A stretch of DNA of 64,000 nt from Artocarpus heterophyllus (Eukaryota > Streptophyta > Magnoliopsida > Rosales > Moraceae), in NCBI GenBank assembly GCA_025403435.1, contig CM046345.1, forward strand, positions 11,226,235-11,290,234, read 5' to 3'. A program made the translations under genes and the position numbers. This document shows positions 38,701 to 50,438 of this stretch, piece by piece. The notes under the pieces were generated by a model that had not been told where the DNA came from, did not search any database, and was given only the letters and a program-made list of their open reading frames with translations. Position 1 is the first letter of the stretch; every line of letters starts with the position of its first letter.

Positions 38701-39755
38701 GAGCACTAAATATTATAAATTAAAGTAAGATACTGAAAGATAAGGAGCAAAGATAGAAAGTTAAAGAAAGTAAGATAAGAAAAGTTAAGAAGTAAAGGTA
38801 GAAAGTTAAAGTAAGAAAAGAACGTTCATAAAATGCTCATAATTAAAGTTCATAATTGAGCATAAATGGAAACATGCACTTTGATTTTTACTAGTTTTCC
38901 TTGTTATGAAACATTTATATGCTATGAAAAACATTATAAGAAATGTTTTATATTAAGTGTTTATAAAAACATAAATGACGATTATGAAAAGCAATCTGAG
39001 GATTGTTTTACGTTAAATATTTTATAAAAAGCGTTTATAAAAAACGTTACAGAAATGTTTTACAAAAAATGTTTATGCAAAATGTTTTAGAAATATTTTA
39101 TGAAGAATGTTTATGAAAACTATTTTTAGAAATGTTTATGAAAAACAGTCATGAAAAATGTTAGAAGAGAAAGATTTTTCTGAGGAAAGTTTTTAAAACA
39201 TGTTTTAAATGATTTGTGAGAGTATGTTCAAACTTACTGAGCGAAAGCTCATAAAAAGTTTTTTCATGCTGTAGGTAGTATGTGGGTGACCGGTAGGACC
39301 CGTTAGAAGAGCTGGGTGCTGCAGAGGATGGATGCAAGGATTTGGGTATGGATATTACCACAGTTTGCTTTCGCTACACGAAGGAAAGTTTTTTCACCAT
39401 TTAATGTAATGTTTTCAAAATATTGAGAAAATCATAGTTTTAAGGAATGTATTTAAAATTTTATGATATATTTACGAAATGTTTTATTTTCATGTAAAGT
39501 TAAGTTTTGATCAATGATTCTGTAAATGTTTCTTATTAAGTTTTAAGAAACGATTTGAAATAGTTTTAAAGTCAAGTGTTGAGCGAGATCTCAACTTGAA
39601 TTGCGATAGAGGTTGCAATAGTTTTTGAGTACGTTTAAATAATATTTAAAGAAAAAAAATTATTTCAGTATTTTTCTTACTAAGTAAGTAAGAATACTAT
39701 TTAAGAACAATGTTGAAGTAAGTAAAGTGACTCCCCGAAAAGACGGGTTGTCACA
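35749..39755 (+). mobile_element. 4-kb solo LTR (Ty3/gypsy-like ends), copy E
   Basis: Starts TGTAACACCCGAG and ends GGGTTGTCACA, with no coding domain inside. It matches, in inverse orientation, the two copies at 50439-58497. The flanks share GCTTCA (35743-35748 and 39757-39762), offset by one extra G on the right, so a target duplication is likely but not clean. It inserted in an exon of the CACTA protease. Confidence 0.75.
38220..38520. repeat. TGCAA/TTGCA-rich subrepeats inside solo LTR E
   Basis: Repeated short palindrome-like words such as TTATGCAATAAGTTGCATTT recur at irregular spacing. The same segment is present near 53450-53700 in copy G. A second degenerate run of ATGTTTATGAAAA-type words lies at about 38930-39180. 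Confidence 0.6.
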
Positions 39756-40144
39756 GGCTTCAAGCGGGAAGCAATGTCACAAATCGACCGAACAGAATGC
39801 TATATTCTAGATGTTCAAGACAACAAAGAAAATAGAATGTGGTTTTTTATTCTACATTTCATGCGAGATATAATTAATAGTGGTATACAAGCCCTAGGAA
39901 GAAAAGATTTTTATATACATATGGATATAAATGAAGTTAGATTAGAGTGGGTACAATTTGTAAATAGGTATGTCATGTTTAAATAGAGATAGTAGATAAA
40001 CGATTGTTCAAAATAGCTCAAATATAAATGATCATGTAAATACCTTGTAATTTCAATATGTATCAATTTTTGTATGCAATCAGGGCCTTGTTGTAATGGA
40101 TAACACATGGGACTAGTCATCCCCTAGGAAATCACAAATTTTTG

Positions 40145-40494
40145 CAATTTTTTTTGTGCAATGCCAATTTTCCATGATGGTCTTATCAAAAATCCATCGT
40201 AAAAGGCTTGTTCGTGGACAGTTATTCTACGACGGTTTTTTGAAAAACCCTCATGAAAAGTGAAGTTTTCACGATGGTTTTTTAGAAAACCGTAGTGGAA
40301 ACTTCTGTCTTTCATGATGGTTTTTTAAGAAAACCGTCGTGAAAGACTCCCTCCCACACCCCCCATTTTGGCGCCTATTCTAAGGTTTCACAACGATAAA
40401 AAAACCGTCGTAAAAACTCAAATTTATACCATGATTGAAAAAACTATCGTGAAATTTTTCCACGACGGTTTTAAATTCACAGCCTGTAGTAGTG
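40145..40494. repeat. CACTA subterminal repeats
   Basis: Many direct and inverted copies of a word close to ACGACGGTTTTT, the form of subterminal transposase-binding repeats of CACTA elements. They end at the 40494 terminus. Confidence 0.65.
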
Positions 40495-41110
40495 ATAGGG
40501 TCAGAGGCCCCAATATTGGTCAAAATAGCTGCTTCTATTTTGTCCTTGTCAATTTGATTTGTATTGTCAAGAGCACATTGTGTATATCTTTTTTTACCCC
40601 ATTTTCTTGTGGTCCTTCCTTGATAATTCTCCTTAAATAATTCGTTATGTTTTTTCCTTTACTAGAGCTTTATGTTGTGCTCGTGCCAATCCAAATTTAA
40701 AAAAAAAAAATTGTAGCATATAAGGTATTTTATTAAACAATTTAAAGTAAATAGCACATTCTCAAATAGTTTAAAAAATATCACATCATAGAATTATCAG
40801 TCATAGTATTTTAATTTTACTGTTAGATTATTATCTCTTTCTTCTTATTTTCCAAATTCATTTTCTCAAATATCTTTACTCTTGCTTCCTCCCCCTCTCT
40901 CTTTGTCCCTTCTGCGCTCTCTCTCCCCACCAAAGCATCTCAATTAATTATAAAATTGAGTGGTTCCACACACTGACAACCTTGACTTCATAAACAACAG
41001 TCTCTCACTTTAACTATGATCTCAACTTCACATCATCTTTCAGCTTAGCCAAGTGGAAGTGTAGCTGACAATCTCAAAACGCTTCCGTCCCTCTTGCTTT
41101 CTCTCTCTAA
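40495..41110. other. Intergenic, no gene seen
   Basis: AT-rich and CT-rich sequence, including a pyrimidine stretch at about 40850-40930. No coding or repeat signature is recognised. Confidence 0.4.
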
Positions 41111-41522
41111 GGGCCAGTTAGAATGGCTTATTTAAGTTATTTTTAACATGTTTTATCTAAAGGCTGCTTATAAGCTTATTTAGATGACCCATAAAAAAAT
41201 GTTTGTGGCTTTTATAAGCATTTATTGGAGAAGTCAAGCTAAAAATGCATATAAAAAACACTTATAAATTTTTTTTATTTATACTTTTGATATCATATTT
41301 AAGTAATAATAAACTAAGAATTTCATCCATATCCTTGAATTAAACTACTTTTTACATCAATAAGGGCTATTAACTTATTTAACTAAACAGGTCTAAAAGT
41401 TTTTCTGAAATCAAAAAATACTTTTCCATACACTATTCAAACACTAATTAAAAAGCTCTAACTTATGCTTCTTTTTTTTCTATTGTTTAAAAGTAAAAGC
41501 ACGAGCTATCCCAAACAGGTCT
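41111..41522. mobile_element. hAT-like MITE
   Basis: About 410 bp with imperfect terminal inverted repeats. The left end is AAGGGCCAGTTAGAATGGCT and the reversed right end is AAGACCTGTTTGGGATAGCT. This is the form common in plant hAT MITEs. A clean 8-bp target duplication is not obvious. Confidence 0.55.
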
Positions 41523-43481
41523 TAAAAGGACAAACAAAAGCAACTATCTTTTAGGTCTCAACAGATCCATAAGCTTTTTCTTCTTCCAATTGGATCTCGA
41601 CTTTGGAGCTCCTTTGCGCTTTGAGCTTCATTTTCGTTAAGGAATCTGTCCATGATCAAGCAGTGACTCGAGTAAAGAGAGAGGGGTAAGTGAGAGGAAG
41701 GAAGACTTTGCTGTTGTTGCCGCAGCGAACTCGCCGTCCAAACAGAAATTTTGAATCATAGCCTACATTGTCATCATAAAGAGAGAAAGAGAGAGAGTAG
41801 GAAAGACAAACAGAGATTTCTTACAGAAAGAGAGGAAGGCCACGTGAAAAGAGAGAGATAATAAGGAAAGAGGAAGATCGATTATCAATTTTCTAATTTG
41901 GGATATCTTAGATAATTTTGAATATTATTACAAAGGAAAACAACATGACATCATTAAAAATCCAACACTACGATAAGCTCCTTCAAACATTTTATTGAAA
42001 CTGAAAAAAAAAGTTTTAAAGAGAAAGTACAATATTTCAATTAATTCAGCTAAAACATAGAGTCAAATCTTTGCAAAATTTACAACCATATATATCTTGA
42101 AAGTTGAAGTTGTTTCATATTATATTATATTTATTTTGTTGATAATTCAGATTCTAAAAATAAAGAATAATGTAAATTGATTTAATATTTTTTAAAGGTC
42201 AAATGTATTATATACATAGATTGTAATTTTTTTAATTATTAAAAAAATGTAATCTTAAAATTAAAATTATATAATAAATTAAAAATTGTATTTTTCATGC
42301 CAGTTCATCATGCTTAATAGGTTGCATCATCTTGTGCTTGTTGTCATGTTGCGCTATGCCATGTCTACGTACCTAAAATTGTGAGTCTGGCACAACCCAC
42401 CATCTCGTGTCATGTTCAACCTAACCTAATATAATGTCATGAAGTGTCATGCTTGATGCAAAATTTTATAGGCCATGCCATTGGGCTTGTTGAGCTGCCC
42501 GACCCAATTGACATCTTTAAGTGGAGAGTTTATTGCACGTTGAGTTAGGTTTTAGGTGTGCCAATGTAATTGTGGCATTTTTTTGTTTCTTCTATATATC
42601 TCTCATGGTAGTTATTCCCTCTCATCATTATTCTATTAATGATGATGTGATGATGATAATAATAAATAATAATAATTTTAAATTGGTGCTCAAAGTTATT
42701 TGTTTGGGTGAACTTATCAGGTCTTTTTTTATGTTAATAATAAGAGATAACTAGCATAAGCAACTATAGGCTGACACCAAATTTCAATCCAATCTTAAAC
42801 TAAAGTCCCAACTCAATTTTTTTTAAAGGAAATTATAAGTAACAATACTATTCAACCAAAAAGGAAACTAATCCATGGAAACAAGTCGAAAAAGCAGAAA
42901 AAGAAAACATGAAACATGCAAAAAAGACACTTCCGAATGTTCTACTTTCTTAACTGCACTCGGTAAAATGTCCTTTCACCCAATAAAAAGCACTCGGTAA
43001 AACCTCCTTTCACCCAATAAAAAAGAAAAAAAAAAGTGAGAGGAGGGAAATTTTAAATCTGGACTACATAGAGAGTCGATCGAATAATATTGAGCTAAAG
43101 TAAGATAACGTAAATTACTGGCAGAATAAAAAGAAGAAAAATATTAGGGAAACCAAAAGAAGAAATTATAATACGTATGTATATAGAAGCTCAAGCAGGC
43201 TTCACTTATTATTATACGCACAACCATCTCCTAATTACCGATGTACGTATTTCAGATCACATCCACTAAAATTATAACCCAAATTTAGATAAATGAAAAT
43301 TTATTATCCACCCCTAACTTTATTTAGTGACCAAAAAAAAATTTTCTTTTAGGTACACGTGTTGTGATTAATCCTGACCATATATATATATACATATGCA
43401 TAGCAGAGATCTCATGATTACATCTGTCGGACTTGACTGATTCATAGAGGAGCTGGAGAATTCCGTGCTGGAAAATTTTGT
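41523..43481. other. Intergenic, no gene seen
   Basis: Purine-rich runs (about 41780-41870) and low-complexity AT. The last few hundred bases before 43481 are probably the 3' untranslated region of the peptide gene on the minus strand. Confidence 0.4.
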
Positions 43482-43782
43482 TCATGGAGCACCTCCGACA
43501 CCCTGGTTAGGAGACGGCGGTGAAAATTTTCCCTTAACATCAGATCCGTGGCCACGAGAGTAAGGAAATCCAATCGTCAGCAGCCTCCTGAAAGATTAAT
43601 GAAACAAAACAACAATGGTACATTAACTAGTAAGTTGATCATGAAATGCCCTGATTAATTATCTAATTAAAACAGATTAAATACCGGCCAAAGTACTGAT
43701 CGCCAAGTGCGGGATTCAAGAGAGGAAGAAGAATTATTATGATGCAACATAACCATAAAACGAACCCCAATGGCTTCATCAT
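43482..43782 (-). CDS. Small secreted peptide precursor 1 (two exons, 67 aa)
   Basis: Exon 1 is 43782-43685, the intron 43684-43588 (GT...TTTCAG), exon 2 43587-43482. The protein starts MMKPLGFVLWLCC and continues with a strongly hydrophobic core (residues 5-27), a clear signal peptide. A short spacer with an Arg pair created at the splice junction (residues 33-34) follows. The tail is about 35 residues, rich in Gly and Pro, with FSPPSPNQGVGG near the end. It has no Cys after the signal. Size, signal peptide and Pro-rich end fit processed signalling peptides of the IDA/CIF/PIP kind, but it matches none of these motifs closely enough to name. The gene at 59069-60760 has the same intron phase and a similar start, which supports the model. 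A TATATATTTT lies 50-58 bp upstream of the ATG. Confidence 0.7.
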
Positions 43783-44029
43783 CTCGCTCCACTGTTCCGA
43801 AGACCTGTAACGACTGATTTTTTTTTTCCTAAAATATATAGCTGTAGTGATATTATTGATTACAAATACATGCTTATATATATATATATATGTATATTAG
43901 CTGGTAAAAGGCCAATAATATATAGAAATAAAATATCAAAATCTAATACAAGACAAATGAGGGAAAGAAGATAGGTTTCACTGTACGTATCTTTTCTTTG
44001 ACTTTTTCAATATTTCTTTGATTGACTGG

Positions 44030-44960
44030 TGCGGGTCGAAGTCTTGGTCAATGGCGCATGGCCCATGCATGCTAGAAAATATTAATGTTTTTGAAAAACA
44101 TATCGTTATGCTTTTCAAATGTGCATCAATTAATTAATTAATCTCTTTAAAAACAGTGAAAATAATTACTTCTATATATTTTCCTAGCAGTCCATGATCC
44201 AGCGATTTCCAACTAATTAATGACTGGACAAAGTTGACAAAAAACGTTTTTTCTTTTTTTGTGTTTTTTCCTCAGGCTGATGATTGTACTGTTCTTTGCA
44301 GTATTATGAATCTCTTGTGAACTCTTAATTTGCATTTTTGTTTTAATGATATAGATCGCTGAGGAGTTTAGTGTGGACTAGGAGTTTTTAATAGGTGCCA
44401 AATCTAAAAGATACATAAAAAAAAAAAATCCGAATATCACGTCATTAATGATGTAAACATAAATGTTTTACTAATTTATAAGAATATTAAGTTATCCACT
44501 TATTAGGTTGAACTTTTAAGATTGAAGCCCAAGTCCTTAGTTTCTACAAGGCAAAGGTGTTTAAGCTAAGGAATTCTCATTAAGGGAACTTCCAAAAATA
44601 TCCTTCTAGATACGGTTCAAGACTCACTGCAGACGATAGCGTTAGTGTCACTACCAAGAAATTGTTAGCGTTTGGTCGACGATATATGTGTGGTTGTTGG
44701 AATTTAATACAACGTTGAGAGGCCCTTTCTCGTTTTGAATTATAGAGGGGCGTGAAAACCTATTGAGGCTGATGGTCAACAGTCAATCTCTTTTTTTTTA
44801 GGTTAAAATACTCAATTACTTAGATTTTGATACTGTCCACAAATTTGTGGACATTTTTTTATTGATTGATTGAGATGTGAAGATTGTAATAAACCTATAT
44901 TTATCAAGAGGCGCTACTCGCTAGACTATGGAGCTGAGGCTAATGGGGACCAAACAAATG
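44030..44960. repeat. Duplicated upstream segment of peptide gene 1 (partner 47630-48420)
   Basis: Several blocks recur in the same order in both places: the W-box block, the AAAATAATTACTTCT segment near 44160 (partner near 48020), the GACGATATATGTGT segment near 44680 (partner near 48131), and the GAGATGTGAA...TTAGACT/CTAGACT segment near 44870 (partner near 48330). Indels and MITEs interrupt the match. This records a tandem duplication of the locus. Confidence 0.6.
44041..44056 (-). promoter_or_regulatory. Conserved W-box block upstream of peptide gene 1
   Basis: In gene orientation it reads CGCCATTGACCAAGAC and contains TTGACC, the W-box bound by WRKY factors. It lies about 259 bp before the ATG. 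The same block occurs before the remnant at 47442 and, with one change, before peptide gene 2. Further TTGACT words lie nearby (about 43998 and 44023). Confidence 0.55.
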
Positions 44961-46266
44961 CAACAAGTTGTGATTGATTTTTCTTCGTTATAAATTTCAA
45001 AACCAAAACCAAAGGAAAAATTCAAATCTAAGACTTGGAATTTCATTTTTTTTTTATCTTTTTTTTTTAATTTTACATTTTTTTTAATACATATTAGACT
45101 AATAGGACATAAATGAGATTTTACGTTCAAAAAAAGCATCATGAGATACTTGGATGACTTTTTTTAAAACCAATATTGGATATCGCAATTAGAAGAGTCA
45201 ATCTGATAAATCGCAAAAACTACTCAGTATAATTTCTCGAATAAAAAAAAAGCATATATAGTTAGAAAGGCAAAATGAACACCAATCCACACCGCCTCAC
45301 CTACTACGGAAAATAAGACACTTGCAAACAACTGGTTCTAGCTGTAAACTCAAATAAAATGTTCAAAGAAAATTGTGGAATATCACAAACAAGATACTCA
45401 GAGGTAAAATATCGATATCAAGAAGTTCATAGCACCAAGGTTAAAAAAAAAAAAGAAAAAAAAAAGAGAGAAAGGTACATATGTTAAGAATTATGAAGCC
45501 TAATTTATACGCGCTGACGAATTATCACCCTATGCAAAGGATTATCACCCTAAACAAGCACCTGGACTTCAGCACCACAACACTGAAAAGCGTGCAACGT
45601 TAACCTATTCTGGCCAAGAGCTCGCGCCCCAAAACCAGCAAACAGCGCAGCCGTACAATGGAAAGAAAACTCCAGAGAGGAGGAGAATTCACATCGCATC
45701 GCATGGCCTCGCCAACAAATGGGTGCTGAGGCACAGTGTTGCGGCTAGAGGTGCGAAAGTCCTTTTTTTGGGTCTTTTGTTTTCTATATCTTTCAAATCT
45801 ATAAATAGGACACGTCAGAGTTTATTTGTGTAACTCAATATATATATATATATATATATAAAGATAAAAGAAAAAAAAAATCTAGAGAGAAGATGTGTAA
45901 TTTTTTTCTTGTAAAATTCTTTTTTATTGTGAATTTCTATAGCTATTAAAATAGAGAAATAGATCTCACGTTAACTGTGAAGCACTATAAATTTGTGTGC
46001 GTTCGTATTTATTTTTCTTTTTAGTTATTTTTATGATAGAATTAGAACGTCTAATTTATAACTACGCATATTAGCCCCAGTAAGAATGTAATTAATATAA
46101 ACTCAAACCATGCTACATAGCATCCAGTGGTTAGACGACTATCAACCCCTGAAGCAAAGAAAAGTTGGGCACCACACACGCCATCAACACCACACAATCA
46201 AAAATATCTCGGATGCAAGATACTGTGTACGGGATCTTAAGAGAGCAAAGAGATGTTAGAGAAATC
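44961..46266. other. Intergenic; possible decayed LTR fragment
   Basis: No gene seen. A TATAAATAGG near 45801, followed by a GC-to-AT shift, could be an old LTR promoter, but I found no partner. A (TA)n run lies at about 45838-45862. Confidence 0.3.
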
Positions 46267-46779
46267 ACTACAATAAAATATGGTTTAGGTAATGTCTAAT
46301 AGACAAAAGCTTTTTCAAAAATCGTTGTTATATCTAGTGCGACACTATTTTAAGAAATTGTACCATGCTTTAGATGACGGTTTTTAATGTCTAATCTAAA
46401 CCTTTACATGACAGTTTCGTAGACCCATTGTCTAAGATCATTGAAAATATTATATCGCACCCAGTCTTGATCTCCCTCTCATCCTTGACCTCTCTCTTGA
46501 TCTACCCAGCCCAGGCTGCAATTGACGTTCCCTTGCCCTCTCTGCTGCCATTGTCATCACCCAACCACCCTTAAAGTCCATCGCCCACCTTTGCCCTTTA
46601 TCGCTTCGCCTTGCCTCCATCTCTCTTGTCGTCTATCTCGCCTCTGCCTTCCAGCACGACCTCCCTCGCCCTCTAAAATTGTTGAATTATTGTTAGTTAT
46701 TGTTAGAAGTTATTTTAAATTTGTTGTTGAATAATTTATTGTAAGATTGAATAAAATTTGTTTTTATTTTGTAACAGTG

Positions 46780-46962
46780 AATATAAAAAAGGATATATGC
46801 TCATTTGATTTCATTAGAAAGGTCTTGTCTAATAGGGATGTGAAGGTACAGAAGGTGTCGACAGAGGAGAATGCAACGCATATGATTATCAAATCATTAC
46901 TTGTGCAGAAATTTCAACACGACTGCTTGAGTTTGTTGTCAATCGAACCAGCGGTTTTCTGA
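46780..46962 (+). pseudogene. Copia RNase H C-terminal fragment
   Basis: The translation ...FIRKVLSNRDVKVQKVS.EENATHMI.KSL.VQKFQ resembles the end of copia polyproteins (the VHTDENPADMLTK-type region). It ends in a stop at 46962. No further pol domains lie next to it. It is a different family from elements A-C. Confidence 0.6.
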
Positions 46963-47090
46963 TGAGCCTGGGAAGTAGGACAGAAGGAGAAATTCATTAC
47001 TTGCAATCCAATGGCCAAGCTGGAATTAAGGAGAAATCTTGTGGCCTTTGATTGGTCAATCAGAGAATTAAGTTGCTGACTTTTTGTCAA

Positions 47091-47313
47091 CAGCAAAATG
47101 TTATGACTAATATATATTTAATCACAACTTTAGTTCAATTTTTGTTATGACTAAAACTTTTAGTCACAGGGTTTTTAGTCATTGAATATGTCCGTGATTA
47201 AAAACCCTATGGCTAAAATATTTATTCATAACAAAAATTGAACTAAAGTTGTGAATAAAAGTTTTGTTAAAAATTGTGACTAAAAGTCCAGTTTTTTTTT
47301 TTTTTTTGTAGTA
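47091..47313. mobile_element. CACTA-type MITE, truncated copy
   Basis: A strongly self-complementary AT-rich segment with repeated ACTAAAACTTTTAGTCAC words. It matches the fuller copy at 47683-47926 but lacks the left terminus. It ends in a long T run and GTAGTA. Confidence 0.55.
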
Positions 47314-47418
47314 TATGTAAGTTTTTTTCCTTTTTTTTTTAAGCCTATCCTCTTATTTCTGTTTTAATTTTTCATGAACTAATTAATCGCTTTAAAAAAA
47401 AGTGAGAATAATAACTTC

Positions 47419-47442
47419 TGTGAACCGTAATGACTTCATCAT
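47419..47442 (-). pseudogene. Exon-1 remnant of a secreted peptide gene
   Basis: Starts MMKSLRF, matching the beginning of peptide genes 1 and 2. It is cut after about eight codons, where it joins a copy of the AGAAGTTATTATTCTCAC segment that is also found at about 48008. A duplication or rearrangement removed the rest of the exon. The W-box block is kept 199 bp upstream. Confidence 0.6.
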
Positions 47443-47640
47443 CTCGATCCTGAACTCCTAAACCTGACTTATTATATTGATTAACTACAAATGCATGCTT
47501 AAAAATATATATTAGCTGGTTAAAAAGTCAACAATAAAAGAAATAAGATAGAAAAATTTAATTCAAGATAGAAAAAGCTTTAGCGTACGTAGCTTCTCTT
47601 CAGCTTTCTGAATACTTTCTTTTAATTTTCAAGTAGTAAG

Positions 47641-47656
47641 GTCTTGGTCAATGGCG
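47641..47656 (-). promoter_or_regulatory. W-box block upstream of the exon-1 remnant
   Basis: Identical over 16 bases to the block at 44041-44056, including TTGACC in gene orientation. Confidence 0.5.
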
Positions 47657-47682
47657 TGTGGCCCAAGCATTCTGGTACCACC

Positions 47683-47926
47683 ACAAAAAACTAGACTTTT
47701 AATCACAACGGTTTTAAAAAAACTTTTAATCATAACAAAATGCTGTGACTAATATGTATTTAAACACAACTTTAGTTGAATTTTTTTTTGTGACTAAAAC
47801 TTTTAGCCATGGGGTTTTTAGTCAATCTTGTGGCTAAAAGCTTTAGTCACAACAAAATTAAAAGTACATGAGTCACAACAAGTTTTGCAAAAAATTGTGA
47901 CTAAAAGTTTAGTTTTTTATAGTCTA
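47683..47926. mobile_element. CACTA-type MITE, fuller copy
   Basis: Terminal inverted repeats around CACAAAAAACTAGACTTTTA on the left and TGACTAAAAGTTTAGTTTTT on the right. The body is AT-rich and self-complementary. It is inserted between the W-box block and the downstream part of the duplicated peptide-gene region, so it arrived after that duplication. Confidence 0.6.
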
Positions 47927-47979
47927 CGTAAATAAGTTTTTTTTTTCTAAGCCTGTCCTCTTATTTCTGTTTTTTAAAG

Positions 47980-48420
47980 TTCATCAACAAATTAATCGCT
48001 TCAAAAATAGTGAGAATAATAACTTCTTCGAGCAATATTTTCCTTGCGGCCATGATCCATGCCAGTGTAACCACAAGAAAATATTGTGAAGCCCTTGAAA
48101 ATATTTTTATTGAATTGCTGAATTTGCTTGACGATATATGTGTCGTTGTTTGGAACTCAAATACATTTTTAATGTTGGAGAAGCCCTTTCCCGTAATTTT
48201 GAATTATAGGGAATCTACTTGGAAGATGACTGAGAACGCATATTTGAAGCTGATCTTTACTTGGTCAACAGCCAATTATTACTCTAGACTTTGATATGGT
48301 GCACTAATTCAAAAACATTTCCATTGTTTCATTAAGATGTGAATATTGTAATTAACATACATGGATCAATTAGAGGCCCTATTCATTAGACTTCGGAGCT
48401 CCGACAATCAAGGGAACTAG
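47980..48420. repeat. Duplicated segment, partner of 44128-44960
   Basis: Diverged copy of the region upstream of peptide gene 1. The 94-codon ORF in it (48010-48294) is not preserved in the partner and is probably fortuitous. Confidence 0.55.
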
Positions 48421-49257
48421 AAAAAATCAACAAAGTTTGTGACTGATTTTTCTTCATTATACATTTTAAAACCAAATAGTAAACATCAACCACACTACTA
48501 TATCGATCAGCCTCATTAGAGCGAGCTTGTTGACAACAATATAGAGTTTGTTGACAGTGTTGGGGGGGCTCCGGCAGAAAACTCTCTAATTTCTACGTTG
48601 TTAGGTGTGTATGCTTATGCATAAATATTATTAATAACACTTCAAAAAAAATGTTATATCAATATGGTTGCTTCTGGTACTGAAATTTGTTTAAAAAATA
48701 TACATAATGACATGCATAAATTTTAATTTTTGTACAATTTTTTAAAGAAAAAATATATATTGTCAGAAACATATCAACGTGAAAAGCTGATCTTCAAAAG
48801 TGAAAAAAAAAAAAAAAAAACCAGCAGAGCATAGAAACAACCTTTGACAAAGCCTTAAGAAGTTCTAAAAAACGCCATAATAGGCCAATCTTGGAGAGCC
48901 TCGCGCATCCCCATCCATATCCAAAGACCTTGCAGCTCTCCCATAAGCTTGAAGATCTCCTCTAACAACAATTTATTTCAAGCAAACCATATGGCCTAAC
49001 AAACAGCAAAAACGACAGCCCTCTAAAGTGAAAAGAACTGAGGCCTAAAACAGTTTTCATGGCTTGAAAAAAGAGTTTCTCAAAATCTTAATAGAAGACA
49101 AACGTCTTAGAAATTGCTTTGCGTTAAAAGATGATGAGGTCTCTGCATTATTTTTTTGGGCATTGAAGCGCGTTTAAAGATAGTTCTGGTCATTTTTAGT
49201 CTGTAAGCAGTTGAGTTGTACTATTAATATTATTATTATTTTTTTCAAAATTTTAAG
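48421..49257. other. Intergenic, no gene seen
   Basis: Includes an A run at about 48804 and a moderately GC-rich stretch (48830-49080) that may be an old non-LTR retroelement fragment. I could not identify a domain. Confidence 0.35.
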
Positions 49258-49430
49258 TGAATCCATTGGCAAGCCTGCAAGAGGGTACTTCGATATCTCA
49301 AAGCAATATTCTCTCATGATTTTCATTTCAAGCCTTCGGTGAAACACTACCATTAGGTTGAGAATGTCTCTAAAGTTTAAACCTATTATTTGGTATAGGA
49401 CAATCAAGAGGCAGCTTCCTTAGCGGCAAA
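49258..49430 (+). pseudogene. Copia RNase H fragment
   Basis: The translation HWQACKRVLRYLKAI...HFKPSV matches the start of copia RNase H regions, followed further on by DNQEAASLAAN. It contains stops. It is unrelated in detail to elements A-C. Confidence 0.6.
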
Positions 49431-50438
49431 TTAATGCCAACTCATTAAAAAGATTTGATAATTTAAATTGCATTCTTTACTGATAGGTCAAATCTTTATT
49501 TATTTTTAACGAGGTCCTTTATTGGTTGGATATCTATTGAGTAATACGAAAGAATTTGGACAGAAAATCCAAGTCATGAAGTTATGAGGAGACTCATGTC
49601 CACGCCAGTAACTGAATATAGTAGATTCAGGGATAGCTATGAATGTGCGCTGCATATTATAGTTGCTAACATTTTTGGACTAGTTTCCTGACAATTGGGA
49701 GTTTCTTTTGTAATTAGTTACATTACTCTATAATAAACTATGGGCATGTATACTTTACATAAAAAAAAAAAAAAGGGAGAGTAAGGAGTTTTTTTTTCCT
49801 TTAAATAATGTATTTACTCATAAAATCAGTAATAAGACATATATAATATAACACAAATATTTTAAAAACCTTACCCAAAGTTTATCGATAAAATACAACA
49901 AAAAATGCTTAAATAAACACAAAGGAATACTCAAAATTCAAAAAAAAAAAAATTATTCAAAGGAAGAAAATTTCAAATGATTCAAAATATATAGCGACAA
50001 TAATGGTTCGATGGTGATTTATGGCATTAGAGACGAAGGTTAAGGGAGTGAGGAGTAGAAGAGATGAAAGAGAGAGTATGAAGATAGAAGGAATTTAGAG
50101 AAAGAGTTAGAAGGAGGGGAATAAATACTTAATAGGTGAAAAAGATGGAGATAGAGAAAACTTAGTGAGAGAATAGAGGATTTAACAAAAAAAACTTTAG
50201 AGTTTATAAATTTGATATAATGGAATAGAAGTGAGTATTAGTGGAATGGAAAAGAGTATTCAAAATCTAAGAAAGGGATGAGAAACTTTGAAATTTTTCA
50301 GTAAAAGAATAAACAGGAAAAAATTAGCTTTTTTTTTAATTGTTGACATTAAACGAGAGTTTTGTGAAAACCGTAGCCTAATATAGCATGTTAGACACAG
50401 TTTTTTCAAACCCATCGTCTAATATAACACACTAGACG
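49431..50438. other. Intergenic, no gene seen
   Basis: AT-rich with purine-rich runs (50030-50170). The last 80 bases carry the TCTAATAT/TTAGAC words assigned to the CACTA-like element. Confidence 0.4.

Larger units (their letters stand above)
35511..39960 (+). pseudogene. Ulp1-like protease domain of the CACTA element, split by solo LTR
   Basis: Residues encoded at 35511-35632 read VPYNVGEHWMLAL...YWFDPLRHPP, with the His (GEHW) and Asp (WFDP) of a C48-type cysteine protease. A GTAAG donor at 35633 and an AG acceptor near 35725 bound a short intron. The next exon is broken by the solo LTR and resumes at 39756. Near 39830 the ECGF segment bearing the catalytic Cys is present, but in a shifted frame relative to the following FILHFMRDII, so a small frameshift destroys the active site. 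Confidence 0.65.
34456..40494 (+). mobile_element. Decayed CACTA (En/Spm) transposon, left end missing, split by a solo LTR
   Basis: In order: a transposase-associated domain, a linker with the NDAKT...CTNFTKLS motif common in plant CACTA proteins, a Ulp1-like C-terminal protease domain, subterminal repeats, and a right terminus ending CTGTAGTAGTG at 40494 (CACTACTACAG on the other strand). The solo LTR at 35749-39755 splits the protease exon. Confidence 0.75.

Noticed and set aside
40083..40135. tRNA-like stretch (GTAATGGATAACAC...)
   Set aside because: It resembles a D-arm, but no acceptor stem, anticodon arm or T-arm can be completed.
45500..46080. Possible copia solo LTR with TATAAATAGG
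   Set aside because: No matching second copy, boundary or target duplication could be shown.
48010..48294. 94-codon ORF
   Set aside because: The duplicated partner near 44150-44800 does not keep the frame, so it is probably fortuitous.
48830..49080. Possible LINE reverse-transcriptase fragment
   Set aside because: Translations in all frames gave no motif I could defend.
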